From positions 744,001 to 808,000 of the forward strand of contig NC_017733.1 in assembly GCF_000259235.1 (NCBI RefSeq): a DNA stretch of 64,000 nt, given 5' to 3'. The notes beneath the pieces are model-generated. The model saw only the letters and a program-made list of their open reading frames with translations. It ran no database searches and had not been told where the DNA came from. A program made the translations under genes and the position numbers. Origin of the DNA: Helicobacter pylori_CU. GTDB taxonomy: Bacteria > Campylobacterota > Campylobacteria > Campylobacterales > Helicobacteraceae. Below are positions 44,622-53,243 of the stretch, one piece after another. How positions within the stretch are numbered: the first letter of the stretch is position 1; each line of letters starts with the position of its first letter.

Positions 44622-45493
44622 TGAAATTTTTACGCTCTGTTTATGCATTTTGCTCCAGTTGGGTGGGGACGATTATTATCGTGCTGTTGGTTATCTTTTT
44701 TATCGCACAAGCCTTTATCATTCCCTCTCGTTCTATGGTTGGCACGCTCTATGAGGGCGATATGCTCTTTGTCAAAAAATTTTCTTACGGCATCCCCATT
44801 CCTAAAATCCCATGGATTGAGCTTCCCGTCATGCCTGATTTTAAAAATAACGGGCATTTGATAGAGGGGGATCGCCCTAAGCGTGGCGAAGTGGTGGTGT
44901 TTATCCCTCCCCATGAAAAAAAGTCTTACTATGTCAAAAGGAATTTTGCCATTGGAGGCGATGAGGTGCTATTCACTAATGAGGGGTTTTATTTGCACCC
45001 TTTTGAGAGCGGCAACGATAAAGATTATATTGCTAAACATTACCCAGATGCTATGACTAAAGAATTTATGGGTAAAATTTTTGTCTTAAACCCTTATAAA
45101 AATAAGCATCCAGGCATCCATTACCAAAAAGATAATGAAACTTTCCACTTAATGGAGCAGTTAGCCACTCAAGGCGCAGAGGCTAATATCAGCATGCAAC
45201 TCATCCAAATGGAGGGCGAAAAGGTGTTTTATAAGAAAATCAATCACGATGAATTTTTCATGATCGGCGATAATAGGGACAATTCTAGCGACTCGCGCTT
45301 TTGGGGGAGTGTGGCTTATAAAAACATCGTGGGTTCGCCATGGTTTGTTTATTTCAGTTTGAGTTTAAAAAACAGCCTGGAAGTGGATGCAGAAAATAAC
45401 CCCAAAAAACGCTATCTGGTGCGTTGGGAACGCATGTTTAAAAGCGTTGAAGGCTTAGAAAAAATCATTAAAAAAGAAAAGACAACGCGTTAA
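44621..45493 (+). CDS. lepB: Signal peptidase I
   Basis: The protein has 290 residues. One N-terminal anchor (WVGTIIIVLLVIFFIAQAF) precedes the nucleophile Ser38 in IPSRSMVGTLYEGD and the general base Lys106 in YYVKRNFAIGGDEV. Box E is DEFFMIGDNRDNSSDSRFWG (about residues 210-229). It removes signal peptides from exported proteins, including many predicted here. It is coupled to folD and followed 8 nt later by the M50 protease gene. Confidence 0.98.
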   Translation: MKFLRSVYAFCSSWVGTIIIVLLVIFFIAQAFIIPSRSMVGTLYEGDMLFVKKFSYGIPIPKIPWIELPVMPDFKNNGHLIEGDRPKRGEVVVFIPPHEKKSYYVKRNFAIGGDEVLFTNEGFYLHPFESGNDKDYIAKHYPDAMTKEFMGKIFVLNPYKNKHPGIHYQKDNETFHLMEQLATQGAEANISMQLIQMEGEKVFYKKINHDEFFMIGDNRDNSSDSRFWGSVAYKNIVGSPWFVYFSLSLKNSLEVDAENNPKKRYLVRWERMFKSVEGLEKIIKKEKTTR

Positions 45494-45501
45494 GGTTTTT
45501 T

Positions 45502-46200
45502 GTGCAATTTTTTGATTTCTCTTTAGAAAGTTTTATTACCACCTTAATGAAAATCCTAGCCCTTTTAATCGCTATCATAGGGCATGAAATCATGCATGGC
45601 TTGAGTGCGTTTTTATTTGGGGATAGGAGCGCTAAAGACGCCAAGCGTTTGAGTTTAAACCCTATCAGGCATTTAGACATGATGGGATCGGTGCTTTTAC
45701 CGGCTCTATTACTCATTTTTCAAGCCCCCTTTTTGTTTGGGTGGGCCAAACCCGTGCCTGTGGATATGCGCTACATTGTCTCTCAAAAAGGCTCTCTGGC
45801 ATGCGTAGTGGTGAGTTTAGCCGGGGTGATCTATAATTTCACTCTGGCCGTTCTACTCGCTTTCATCACGCATTGGAGCTTCCAAAAACTAGGGATCAAC
45901 GCTTTAAGCATCAATGAATTGAATCTTTATCAGCTCGCTTTAGTAACCTTTCTCATTCAAGGCATTCTTTATAATCTTGTCTTAGGCGTTTTCAACAGCC
46001 TCCCTATCCCGCCCTTAGACGGATCCAAAGCGTTAGGCTTTTTAGCGTTGCATTTTAAAAGCGCGTTTTTATTGGAATGGTTTTCTAAAATGGAACGCTA
46101 CGGCATGTTGGTAGTGTTTGTCTTTTTGTTTATCCCCCCTTTATCGGAGTTTTTTATCCATGCACCCACAAGATTTTTATTTTCCTTACTCCTTTCTTAA
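45502..46200 (+). CDS. M50-family site-2-type membrane metalloprotease (HP0575-like)
   Basis: The protein has 232 residues from GTG. Several helices carry the zinc motif HEIMHG (HExxH, residues about 28-33) and the third ligand motif NSLPIPPLDGSKAL (about 168-181), typical of short rhomboid-free S2P/SpoIVFB-like enzymes without a PDZ domain. Such proteases cut membrane-embedded substrates, often anti-sigma factors or signal peptides. Its position right after lepB suggests leader-peptide clearance, but this is inference. Confidence 0.85.
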   Translation: MQFFDFSLESFITTLMKILALLIAIIGHEIMHGLSAFLFGDRSAKDAKRLSLNPIRHLDMMGSVLLPALLLIFQAPFLFGWAKPVPVDMRYIVSQKGSLACVVVSLAGVIYNFTLAVLLAFITHWSFQKLGINALSINELNLYQLALVTFLIQGILYNLVLGVFNSLPIPPLDGSKALGFLALHFKSAFLLEWFSKMERYGMLVVFVFLFIPPLSEFFIHAPTRFLFSLLLS

Positions 46201-46220
46201 TCTTTTATCAAGGAGAGTTT

Positions 46221-46676
46221 ATGAATAAGCCCTTAAAGTTTTCTCAAGTTTTTATAGGAAGCGATCATGCAGGGTTGCATCTTGCAGAATTTGTTAAACA
46301 TTTTTTAGAAGACAAGCGTTTTAAAGTCCAAGCTTTTTTACCCACTATGAGAGTGGATTACCCTGATTACGCCAAATTAGTGTGCCAAAAGGTCTTAGAA
46401 AATCCGCAAAGCTATGGCATTTTAGTGTGTGCTACAGGGATAGGCATGAGCATGGGCGCTAATCGCTTTAAGGGTATTAGAGCCGCTTTGTGCCTTGATG
46501 CTTACATGGCTAAAATGACTCGCTTGCACAATAACGCTAATGTCTTGTGCTTGGGTGAAAAGATTAGCGGTATTGGCGTAACAGAAAGCATTTTAGAAGC
46601 GTTTTTCTCTACAGAATTTGAACAAGGCCGCCATGTGTTGCGCATCCAAAAGCTAGATGAATCGCTGAAATCATAG
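46221..46676 (+). CDS. rpiB: Ribose-5-phosphate isomerase B
   Basis: The protein has 151 residues. It has the RpiB/LacAB fold: FIGSDHAGLHLAEFVKHFL at the start, YPDYAKLVCQKVL, the anion loop ILVCATGIGMSMGANRFKGI with the catalytic Cys, and AALCLDAYMAKMTRLHNNAN. It interconverts ribose-5-phosphate and ribulose-5-phosphate. A separate TATAAT promoter for the next gene starts in the gap after it. Confidence 0.96.
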   Translation: MNKPLKFSQVFIGSDHAGLHLAEFVKHFLEDKRFKVQAFLPTMRVDYPDYAKLVCQKVLENPQSYGILVCATGIGMSMGANRFKGIRAALCLDAYMAKMTRLHNNANVLCLGEKISGIGVTESILEAFFSTEFEQGRHVLRIQKLDESLKS

Positions 46677-46687
46677 GGCTAATATAG

Positions 46688-46693
46688 TATAAT
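46688..46693 (+). promoter_or_regulatory. -10 box of the coiled-coil protein gene
   Basis: A perfect TATAAT (TAGTATAATTGC) lies 34 nt before the ATG at 46727. Confidence 0.55.
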
Positions 46694-46726
46694 TGCATCG
46701 TTTCGCTAAAAGGATATTTTAATAGA

Positions 46727-47059
46727 ATGTTTACCCAATGGTTTATCATCACTATCGCTATTGTTTTTATCCTTTATATGGGTGTGCGCACTTTCTTTTT
46801 TAAAACCGTGGCTAAACGGCAAGAACGCACCAACGCGTCCATGAAGCTCACCTTACAAGAAGCTGAAATTTTGATTCAAAAACACCAGTTGCAACTCCAA
46901 AGGGCTTTAGGCAATATTGACATTCTTACCCAAGAAATGAGCTCGTTAAAAACAGAACTAAAAGCCCTTAAACAGCGCAACTCTGAATACAAAGGCGAAT
47001 CGGATAAATATAAAAATCGCATTAAAGAATTGGAGCAAAAAATAGAAGCTCTCCTTTAA
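46727..47059 (+). CDS. Membrane-anchored coiled-coil protein (HP0573-like)
   Basis: The protein has 110 residues. One N-terminal helix (WFIITIAIVFILYMGVRTFF) leads into a continuous coiled coil of about 80 residues with heptad Leu/Ile spacing (LTLQEAEILIQKHQLQLQRA, MSSLKTELKALKQRNSEYKG, IKELEQKIEALL). The topology resembles small membrane scaffold or cell-division proteins such as FtsB/FtsL-like factors, but I see no family signature. The gene has its own promoter and sits 57 nt before apt. Confidence 0.75.
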   Translation: MFTQWFIITIAIVFILYMGVRTFFFKTVAKRQERTNASMKLTLQEAEILIQKHQLQLQRALGNIDILTQEMSSLKTELKALKQRNSEYKGESDKYKNRIKELEQKIEALL

Positions 47060-47065
47060 AAACGC

Positions 47066-47071
47066 TATAAT
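47066..47071 (+). promoter_or_regulatory. apt: -10 box of apt
   Basis: TATAAT in ACGCTATAATAAACC starts only 6 nt after the upstream stop codon and 46 nt before the apt ATG. Confidence 0.6.
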
Positions 47072-47116
47072 AAACCAAAATTCTACAACCAATCCGTTAT
47101 ATTAAAGGAAATCAAA

Positions 47117-47656
47117 ATGAATGAAACGCTCAAAGAAGAACTTTTACAAAGCATCAGAGAAGTGAAAGACTACCCTAAAAAAGGGATTTTATTCAAAGAT
47201 ATTACCACGCTACTCAACTACCCTAAACTCTTTAACAAACTCATTGACGCGCTCAAAAAACGCTATCTCGCTCTCAATATAGACTTTATCGTGGGCATTG
47301 AAGCTAGGGGGTTTATTTTAGGCTCTGCTTTAGCTTATGCGCTTGGGGTGGGTTTTGTGCCTGTGAGGAAAAAGGGCAAACTCCCTGCGCACACCCTGTC
47401 TCAAAGCTACAGCCTAGAATACGGGAGCGACAGCATAGAAATCCACTCTGACGCTTTTAGGGGAATTAAGGGGGTAAGGGTGGTGTTGATTGATGATTTA
47501 TTAGCCACTGGAGGCACAGCTTTAGCGAGCCTTGAGCTTATCAAAGCCCTACAAGCCGAATGCATAGAAGCATGCTTTTTGATAGGGTTAAAAGAATTAC
47601 CGGGTATCCAACTTTTAGAAGAGCGAGTGAAAACCTTTTGTTTGTTAGAGTGCTAG
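47117..47656 (+). CDS. apt: Adenine phosphoribosyltransferase
   Basis: The protein has 179 residues. It shows VKDYPKKGILFKDITTLLNY, GIEARGFILGSALAYALGVG, VPVRKKGKLPAHTLSQSYSL, and the PRPP loop VVLIDDLLATGGTALASLEL. It salvages adenine to AMP with PRPP. The gene is followed closely by dedA. Length and motifs are standard. Confidence 0.97.
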   Translation: MNETLKEELLQSIREVKDYPKKGILFKDITTLLNYPKLFNKLIDALKKRYLALNIDFIVGIEARGFILGSALAYALGVGFVPVRKKGKLPAHTLSQSYSLEYGSDSIEIHSDAFRGIKGVRVVLIDDLLATGGTALASLELIKALQAECIEACFLIGLKELPGIQLLEERVKTFCLLEC

Positions 47657-47670
47657 AATAAGGGTGAATT

Positions 47671-48249
47671 TTGGAAGAATACATCATTGACTTATGGAAT
47701 CAGCATGCAGCGACTTGGGGGTATCTCATTTTATTTGGGTGGAGCATTTTAGAAGGCGAAATTGGGTTAATTTTAGCAGGGATTGCTAGCTATACCGGTC
47801 ATATGCATTTAGGGTTAGCCATTTTAGTCGCAGGGATTGGGGGCTTTGTGGGGGATCAGATCTATTTTTACATCGGCCGCACCAATAAATCTTACATCCA
47901 AAAAAAGCTAGAAAAACAACGCCGAAAACTAGCCCTAGCCCATTTATTGTTGCAAAAACACGGCTGGTTTATCATTTTTATCCAACGCTACATGTATGGC
48001 ATGCGTACCATCATTCCCATTAGCATAGGCCTCACGCGCTATAGCGCTTTAAAATTCGCTATCATCAACCTCATTAGCGCGATGGTGTGGGCGAGCATTA
48101 CCATTATTCTAGCGTGGTATTTAGGAGAAGAGTTATTGCATGCGTTAGGGTGGCTTAAAAAACACCCTTATGCGCTAATATTACTATTAGTATCTTTCTT
48201 GGCGTTAGTGCTGTGGTATTTCCAATACTATAGTAAGAAAAACCGCTAG
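47671..48249 (+). CDS. DedA-family membrane protein
   Basis: The protein has 192 residues from a TTG with AGGGTG upstream. It has the VTT/DedA plan: GWSILEGEIGLILAGIASYT (conserved E), GGFVGDQIYFYIGRT, a basic loop, HGWFIIFIQRYMYGMRTIIP (conserved F/R region), then two helices and a basic tail. DedA proteins act as proton-linked lipid scramblases or transporters that recycle undecaprenyl-phosphate. The exact substrate here is unknown. Confidence 0.9.
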   Translation: MEEYIIDLWNQHAATWGYLILFGWSILEGEIGLILAGIASYTGHMHLGLAILVAGIGGFVGDQIYFYIGRTNKSYIQKKLEKQRRKLALAHLLLQKHGWFIIFIQRYMYGMRTIIPISIGLTRYSALKFAIINLISAMVWASITIILAWYLGEELLHALGWLKKHPYALILLLVSFLALVLWYFQYYSKKNR

Positions 48250-48296
48250 AGTGCAATACAATTCTTGAAAGATATGAAATTAAAAAAGGAGACTTT

Positions 48297-49787
48297 ATGT
48301 TAAAAATCAAATTAGAAAAAACCACTTTTGAAAACGCAAAAGCTGAATGCGGTTTAGTTTTTATTGTCAATAAGGATTTTAGCCACGCTTGGGTCAAAAA
48401 TAAAGAATTGCTAGAAACCTTTAAATACGAAGGCGAAGGCGTATTTTTAGACCAAGAAAATAAAATCCTGTATGCGGGCGTTAAAGAAGATGATGTGCAT
48501 TTATTGAGAGAGAGCGCGTGTTTAGCCGTTCGCACCCTTAAGAAACTCGCTTTTAAAAGCGTTAAAGTGGGCGTTTATACTTGCGGGACGCATTCTAAAG
48601 ATAATGCGCTTTTAGAAAATTTGAAAGCGTTGTTTTTGGGCTTAAAATTGGGCTTGTATGAATACGACACTTTTAAATCCAACAAAAAAGAAAGCGTTTT
48701 AAAAGAAGCCATTGTCGCTTTAGAATTGCACAAACCTTGCGAAAAAACTTGCGCAAATTCTTTAGAAAAGAGCGCTAAAGAAGCGTTAAAATACGCTGAA
48801 ATCATGACAGAAAGCTTGAATATCGTTAAAGATCTAGTCAATACCCCCCCTATGATTGGCACCCCAGTTTATATGGCTGAAGTGGCGCAAAAAGTGGCTA
48901 AAGAAAACCATTTAGAAATCCATGTTCATGATGAAAAATTTTTAGAAGAAAAGAAAATGAACGCCTTTTTAGCGGTCAATAAAGCCTCTCTTGCTATCAA
49001 TCCTCCTCGCTTGATCCATTTAGTCTATAAACCCAAAAAAGCGAAGAAAAAAATCGCTTTAGTGGGTAAGGGCTTGACTTATGATTGCGGAGGGTTGAGC
49101 TTGAAACCGGCCGATTACATGGTTACCATGAAAGCGGATAAAGGCGGTGGCTCTGCGGTGATTGGGCTTTTAAACGCATTAGCCAAACTAGGCGTGGAAG
49201 CTGAAGTGCATGGCATTATTGGGGCCACAGAAAACATGATAGGCCCAGCTGCCTATAAACCAGATGATATTTTAATCTCCAAAGAAGGCAAGAGCATAGA
49301 GGTCCGTAATACCGACGCTGAAGGGCGTTTGGTTTTAGCGGATTGTTTGAGCTACGCTCAAGACTTGAACCCTGATGTGATCGTGGATTTTGCGACCCTT
49401 ACTGGGGCATGCGTTGTAGGCTTGGGCGAATTCACTTCAGCGATCATGGGGCATAATGAAGAGTTAAAAAACCTCTTTGAAACTTCAGGGTTAGAATCCG
49501 GCGAATTGTTAGCCAAACTCCCCTTTAACCGCCATTTAAAGAAATTGATTGAATCTAAAATCGCTGATGTGTGCAATATTTCTTCTTCACGCTATGGCGG
49601 TGCGATCACAGCGGGCTTGTTCTTAAATGAATTTATTAGAGATGAATTTAAGGATAAGTGGCTACACATTGACATTGCAGGCCCTGCTTATGTGGAAAAA
49701 GAATGGGATGTGAATAGCTTTGGAGCGAGTGGGGCTGGGGTTAGGGCTTGCACAGCTTTTGTGGAAGAGCTTTTGAAAAAGGCTTGA
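48297..49787 (+). CDS. pepA: Leucyl aminopeptidase (M17 family)
   Basis: The protein has 496 residues with a strong AAAAGGAG site. The C-terminal M17 catalytic domain includes LVGKGLTYDCGGLSLKPADY with metal-binding Lys and Asp, MKADKGGGSAVIG, and the signature NTDAEGRLVLADCLSYA, followed by VDFATLTGACVVGLG. The N-terminal domain is non-catalytic. It is a hexameric cytosolic aminopeptidase with manganese or zinc. It lies 1 nt before ychF, so the two are coupled. Confidence 0.97.
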   Translation: MLKIKLEKTTFENAKAECGLVFIVNKDFSHAWVKNKELLETFKYEGEGVFLDQENKILYAGVKEDDVHLLRESACLAVRTLKKLAFKSVKVGVYTCGTHSKDNALLENLKALFLGLKLGLYEYDTFKSNKKESVLKEAIVALELHKPCEKTCANSLEKSAKEALKYAEIMTESLNIVKDLVNTPPMIGTPVYMAEVAQKVAKENHLEIHVHDEKFLEEKKMNAFLAVNKASLAINPPRLIHLVYKPKKAKKKIALVGKGLTYDCGGLSLKPADYMVTMKADKGGGSAVIGLLNALAKLGVEAEVHGIIGATENMIGPAAYKPDDILISKEGKSIEVRNTDAEGRLVLADCLSYAQDLNPDVIVDFATLTGACVVGLGEFTSAIMGHNEELKNLFETSGLESGELLAKLPFNRHLKKLIESKIADVCNISSSRYGGAITAGLFLNEFIRDEFKDKWLHIDIAGPAYVEKEWDVNSFGASGAGVRACTAFVEELLKKA

Positions 49788-49788
49788 A

Positions 49789-50889
49789 ATGGGCTTGTCT
49801 GTAGGCATTGTGGGTTTGCCTAATGTGGGCAAATCCAGCACCTTTAACGCGCTCACTAAAACCCAAAACGCCCAAAGCGCGAACTACCCTTTTTGCACCA
49901 TTGAACCCAATAAAGCCATCGTGAATGTGCCTGATAGACGGCTTGATGCGTTGGCTCAAATCGTAAAGCCTGAACGCATTTTGCATTCTGTGGTGGAATT
50001 TGTGGATATTGCCGGATTGATTAAAGGAGCGAGCAAGGGGGAGGGTTTAGGCAATCAGTTTTTAGCCAATATCAAGGAATGCGAAGTGATCTTGCAAGTG
50101 GTGCGCTGTTTTGAAGATGATAATATCACGCATGTGAACGACAAAATTGACCCTTTGAATGATATAGAAACTATTGAATTGGAGTTGATTTTAGCGGATA
50201 TTGCCACTTTAGACAAAAGGATCGATCGCTTACAAAAAGCCCTAAAAAGTTCAAAAGACGCTAAAAATCTTTTAGAATGCGCTTTGAGTTTAAAAACGCA
50301 TTTAGAAGAATTAAAGCCGGCGAAAACTTTCCCCTTGAATGTAAGCGAGGCTTTTTTAGAATTGGACAAGGAATTGCGTTTTTTATCTCATAAAAAAATG
50401 ATCTATGTCGCTAATGTGGGCGAAGAAGATTTAAACGCCCTCAGTGAGCATGCTAAAAAAGTCAAAAACCATGCGAAAGCCCAAAATAGCGAGTTTGTTG
50501 CCTTGTGCGCTAAATTAGAAGAAGAAATGGTTTCCATGAGTGGAGATGAAGTCAAAGAATTTTTGCAAAGTTTAGGCGTAGAAGAAAGTGGGCTAGAAAA
50601 GACCATTCGTTTGAGTTTTAAGGAATTAGGTTTGATCAATTATTTTACCGCTGGAGTCAAGGAAGTGCGATCATGGACGATTAAAAAAGGCTCTAGTGCG
50701 CCTGTGGCTGCTGGGGTGATCCATAAGGATTTTGAAAAAGGCTTTATCAGAGCTGAAACCATCAGTTATGATGATTTTATCGCTTATAAGGGCGAAGCCG
50801 GAGCGAAAGAAAAGGGAGCGTTACGCATTGAAGGTAAGGACTATATCGTTCAAGATGGCGATGTGTTGCATTTTCGCTTCAATGTTTAG
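49789..50889 (+). CDS. ychF: Redox-regulated ATPase YchF (OBG-like)
   Basis: The protein has 366 residues. It has P-loop GLPNVGKSSTFNALT, YPFCTIEPNKA, FVDIAGLIKGASKGEGLGNQ (G3), a coiled-coil insertion (about 130-200), and the C-terminal TGS domain ending IEGKDYIVQDGDVLHFRFNV. YchF is a universal ribosome-associated ATPase. It follows pepA by one base. Confidence 0.97.
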   Translation: MGLSVGIVGLPNVGKSSTFNALTKTQNAQSANYPFCTIEPNKAIVNVPDRRLDALAQIVKPERILHSVVEFVDIAGLIKGASKGEGLGNQFLANIKECEVILQVVRCFEDDNITHVNDKIDPLNDIETIELELILADIATLDKRIDRLQKALKSSKDAKNLLECALSLKTHLEELKPAKTFPLNVSEAFLELDKELRFLSHKKMIYVANVGEEDLNALSEHAKKVKNHAKAQNSEFVALCAKLEEEMVSMSGDEVKEFLQSLGVEESGLEKTIRLSFKELGLINYFTAGVKEVRSWTIKKGSSAPVAAGVIHKDFEKGFIRAETISYDDFIAYKGEAGAKEKGALRIEGKDYIVQDGDVLHFRFNV

Positions 50890-50927
50890 TGTCTTTTCAA
50901 ACAAGCGTTACTATTTTTTCATAAGAA

Positions 50928-51800
50928 TTGACACCCAACAAGAAACTTTTTAAAAAAATCTATGTAGAATTAAGCGATATTTGCGGGTTGCAATGCAGTT
51001 TTTGCCCTAACCCTAAAAATATCAGAGGCGTGATGCCTCTAAAATTATTTGAAAAAGTTTGTAAAGAAGTGGCCCCCCTAACCCCTATTATCACCTTGCA
51101 TGTCTTAGGCGATCCTTGCAAGCTCAAAAATTTAAACCGCTATTTAAGCACCGCTAAACGCTTTTCTTTGAAAGTGGATTTGGTTACTAGCGGGGTGTAT
51201 TTGCACGATTTTGAAACACTCCTACAAGATGTGATCTATCAAATCTCTATTTCTTTAGACGCAGGGCTAGACCATCACAACAAACTCAACCAGCACCGCT
51301 ATATCCAAAAAATTTTAGAATTTTGCCGCTATAAATTTGAAAAAAATAGCGAAGTGTTTTTGAATTTACGCATTCAAGATGGAACCCTTGACAAACACCA
51401 GAATTTGATCAAGCCTTTTTTAGAAAGCTTTGAATGCGTTTCTTTAGAGGGCTTAAAATCGCAAGGCCGCGTTCGTTTGTTTAAAAAAAGTTTTTTGAAT
51501 ATCCAAAAGACCTTTAAATGGCCGAATTTGAACGCCCCAAATCCTTTAAACCAGAAATCAAAAATCCCCTATTGTTATGGGCTTATTAAACAAGTCGCTA
51601 TTTTATCTAATGGCGTTGTCGTGCCGTGCTGCATGGACACGCAAGCTCATATCAACCTTGGCGATTTAAACCATACACCCCTAAAAGATATTTTAAACAG
51701 CCAAAAAGCTATGGCTATCAAAACCCATTTTTTAAAGGGCGAAGCGTTAGAACTTTTATGCCAAAACTGCTCCTACCCTTTGATCCGCTACAAAAAATGA
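50928..51800 (+). CDS. Radical SAM/SPASM-type protein (HP0568-like)
   Basis: The protein has 290 residues from a likely TTG; no nearby ATG fits. The radical SAM cluster motif CGLQCSFC (CxxxCxxC) is at about 19-26, followed by ITLHVLGDPCKLKNLNRYLS and ISISLDAGLDHHNKLN. The C-terminal half has SPASM-like cysteines (VPCCMDTQAHINLGDLN and LLCQNCSYP), which bind extra Fe-S clusters. These enzymes modify peptides or proteins, but no candidate substrate gene is evident unless the 45-residue ORF that overlaps its stop is one. Confidence 0.85.
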   Translation: MTPNKKLFKKIYVELSDICGLQCSFCPNPKNIRGVMPLKLFEKVCKEVAPLTPIITLHVLGDPCKLKNLNRYLSTAKRFSLKVDLVTSGVYLHDFETLLQDVIYQISISLDAGLDHHNKLNQHRYIQKILEFCRYKFEKNSEVFLNLRIQDGTLDKHQNLIKPFLESFECVSLEGLKSQGRVRLFKKSFLNIQKTFKWPNLNAPNPLNQKSKIPYCYGLIKQVAILSNGVVVPCCMDTQAHINLGDLNHTPLKDILNSQKAMAIKTHFLKGEALELLCQNCSYPLIRYKK

Positions 51801-51934
51801 AACCACTCAATAGTTTGTTGGTCATTGGTTTTGCAATTGTGGCGGCGTTTAGTTCGCTTCAATTAAAAGCTTTTACTCTTTATATTCTTATCTTTTATGT
51901 TTGGATTGGTGCGTTAGAATTGTCAAAATTTTAA
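51797..51934 (+). CDS. Small hydrophobic protein overlapping the radical SAM gene
   Basis: The ORF encodes 45 residues. Its ATG overlaps the TGA of the radical SAM gene (ATGA), which suggests coupled translation. The product has two hydrophobic stretches (NSLLVIGFAIVAAFSSL and AFTLYILIFYVWIGALEL), so a small membrane protein. It has no cysteine and no conserved core I recognise. The overlap argues that it is real; function is unknown. Confidence 0.55.
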   Translation: MKPLNSLLVIGFAIVAAFSSLQLKAFTLYILIFYVWIGALELSKF

Positions 51935-52079
51935 GGGTTAAAAGGCAAATGGCTCTCTCTTTTTTTGTAATAGCTTGTGGGATCGGAAAATGCGTGGGCT
52001 TCTCTCGATGCCATTCAAAAACACTAATTGACCCCACTCTTTGATTTCTACGCTTTTTAGTTGTTTTGCGTTATTTCAT

Positions 52080-53129
52080 TCAACATTCGCATGCTTTTTG
52101 ATCGTTTTGGATAAAGTAATTTTCATACAATCGCAGTAACGCAATAAAAAACGCCGTGATAGTAGGCCCTACAATAATTCCCCAAAAACCAAATTGTGAA
52201 ATCCCAGCAATCATGGAAAAGAAAATCAGCATTTCATTGATTTTAAGGGTGGTTTTAAAGATTCTTTTTTTGATGAAGACGATTAAAATTGGCTTGATCA
52301 CGCTATCAATCAACCCGCCAATCAACAAAAGAGAATACAAAACGATAAATACCGTCTCATTCACATGCCCATGATAAAGCTCATAAATCGCTATAGGGAT
52401 CCAAATCAAAGCCCCCCCAACAGCCGGCACCAAAGACGCTAGGCCGTATAAAATCCCCAAAGACCAGCCGTCATGCCCAAACCATACGATCATCACCCCA
52501 AACGCCACACCCTCTAAAATAACCGTGATGAGAGAAGTTAAAAGCACGATGCGTAAAATCCCAGCCACTTCTTCAAAAATCTTTTTGCTTTGATTCATTC
52601 CAAGAGGCAAGACCCCCAAAAAATAACGATAAAATCTCTCCCCATAATAAAAAAAGAAAAACAACAGCCCCAAGATAAACAAAGCGTCTGTAATGAGTTT
52701 CAAGCTGTATCTTCCCACATAGCTGCTTATTTTCAACAAATAACCCGTGATGGAAGTGGCGCTAAAATTTTCTAAAAACTTGCTCACTCCATCATGAATG
52801 GCAGGAAAATGCGACAAATTTTCGGTGATTATCCCTTTAAGCCATTTAATCAGAGCTGAAAATTTTTCAAAATTGATTTCAAAAATGATATTAGAACTTT
52901 TATAAACAATAAAATACAACGGCACGATCAAAACGCTCGCTAAAACTAAAACGCATAAAAACGAGCTGATAACATTAGAAAAGCGCTTATTCAAAAAAAC
53001 TTTCACTTGAAAAAGCCCCACACACAAAAGCCCAGCGATCAGTGCATCCATTAAAAAATCTTGATACAGATAGATCATCCAATAAAAACCAATCAAAAAA
53101 AGAATCCAAAAAAAATACTGAGCTTTCAT
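52080..53129 (-). CDS. AI-2E/PerM family membrane protein (HP0567-like)
   Basis: The protein has 349 residues from the ATG at 53129; an upstream frame start at 53156 adds a polar segment and is less likely. It has about eight helices in the PerM/AI-2E arrangement: YFFWILFLIGFYWMIYLY, DALIAGLLCVGLFQVKVFLN, a long periplasmic loop (SNIIFEINFEKFSALIKWLK), GILYGLASLVPAVGGALIWI, and IVGPTITAFFIALLRLYENY. Family members export small solutes or assist ion homeostasis; the AI-2 label comes from E. coli TqsA and is unproven here. It is divergent from dapF. Confidence 0.88.
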   Translation of the reverse strand: MKAQYFFWILFLIGFYWMIYLYQDFLMDALIAGLLCVGLFQVKVFLNKRFSNVISSFLCVLVLASVLIVPLYFIVYKSSNIIFEINFEKFSALIKWLKGIITENLSHFPAIHDGVSKFLENFSATSITGYLLKISSYVGRYSLKLITDALFILGLLFFFFYYGERFYRYFLGVLPLGMNQSKKIFEEVAGILRIVLLTSLITVILEGVAFGVMIVWFGHDGWSLGILYGLASLVPAVGGALIWIPIAIYELYHGHVNETVFIVLYSLLLIGGLIDSVIKPILIVFIKKRIFKTTLKINEMLIFFSMIAGISQFGFWGIIVGPTITAFFIALLRLYENYFIQNDQKACEC

Positions 53130-53158
53130 GCAATTATCCCCATTAAACTGAACCAAAA

Positions 53159-53164
53159 ATTATC
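53159..53164 (-). promoter_or_regulatory. -10 box of the AI-2E family gene
   Basis: GATAAT (TTTGATAATTTT) on the minus strand lies 30 nt before the ATG at 53129, in the divergent gap with dapF. Confidence 0.4.
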
Positions 53165-53214
53165 AAATGTTAGCTAAAAAACGCTCTTTTAAGGATAAAA
53201 AACCTCTTTTAACT

Positions 53215-53220
53215 TATAAT
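53215..53220 (+). promoter_or_regulatory. dapF: -10 box of dapF
   Basis: A perfect TATAAT lies 24 nt before the dapF ATG, within the divergent gap. Confidence 0.6.
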
Positions 53221-53243
53221 TAAAATCAAAAAGGCTTATACAG

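Noticed and set aside
51949..52044. 31-codon ORF after the radical SAM/microprotein pair
   Set aside because: Weak ribosome site with too-short spacing and no hydrophobic or conserved pattern.
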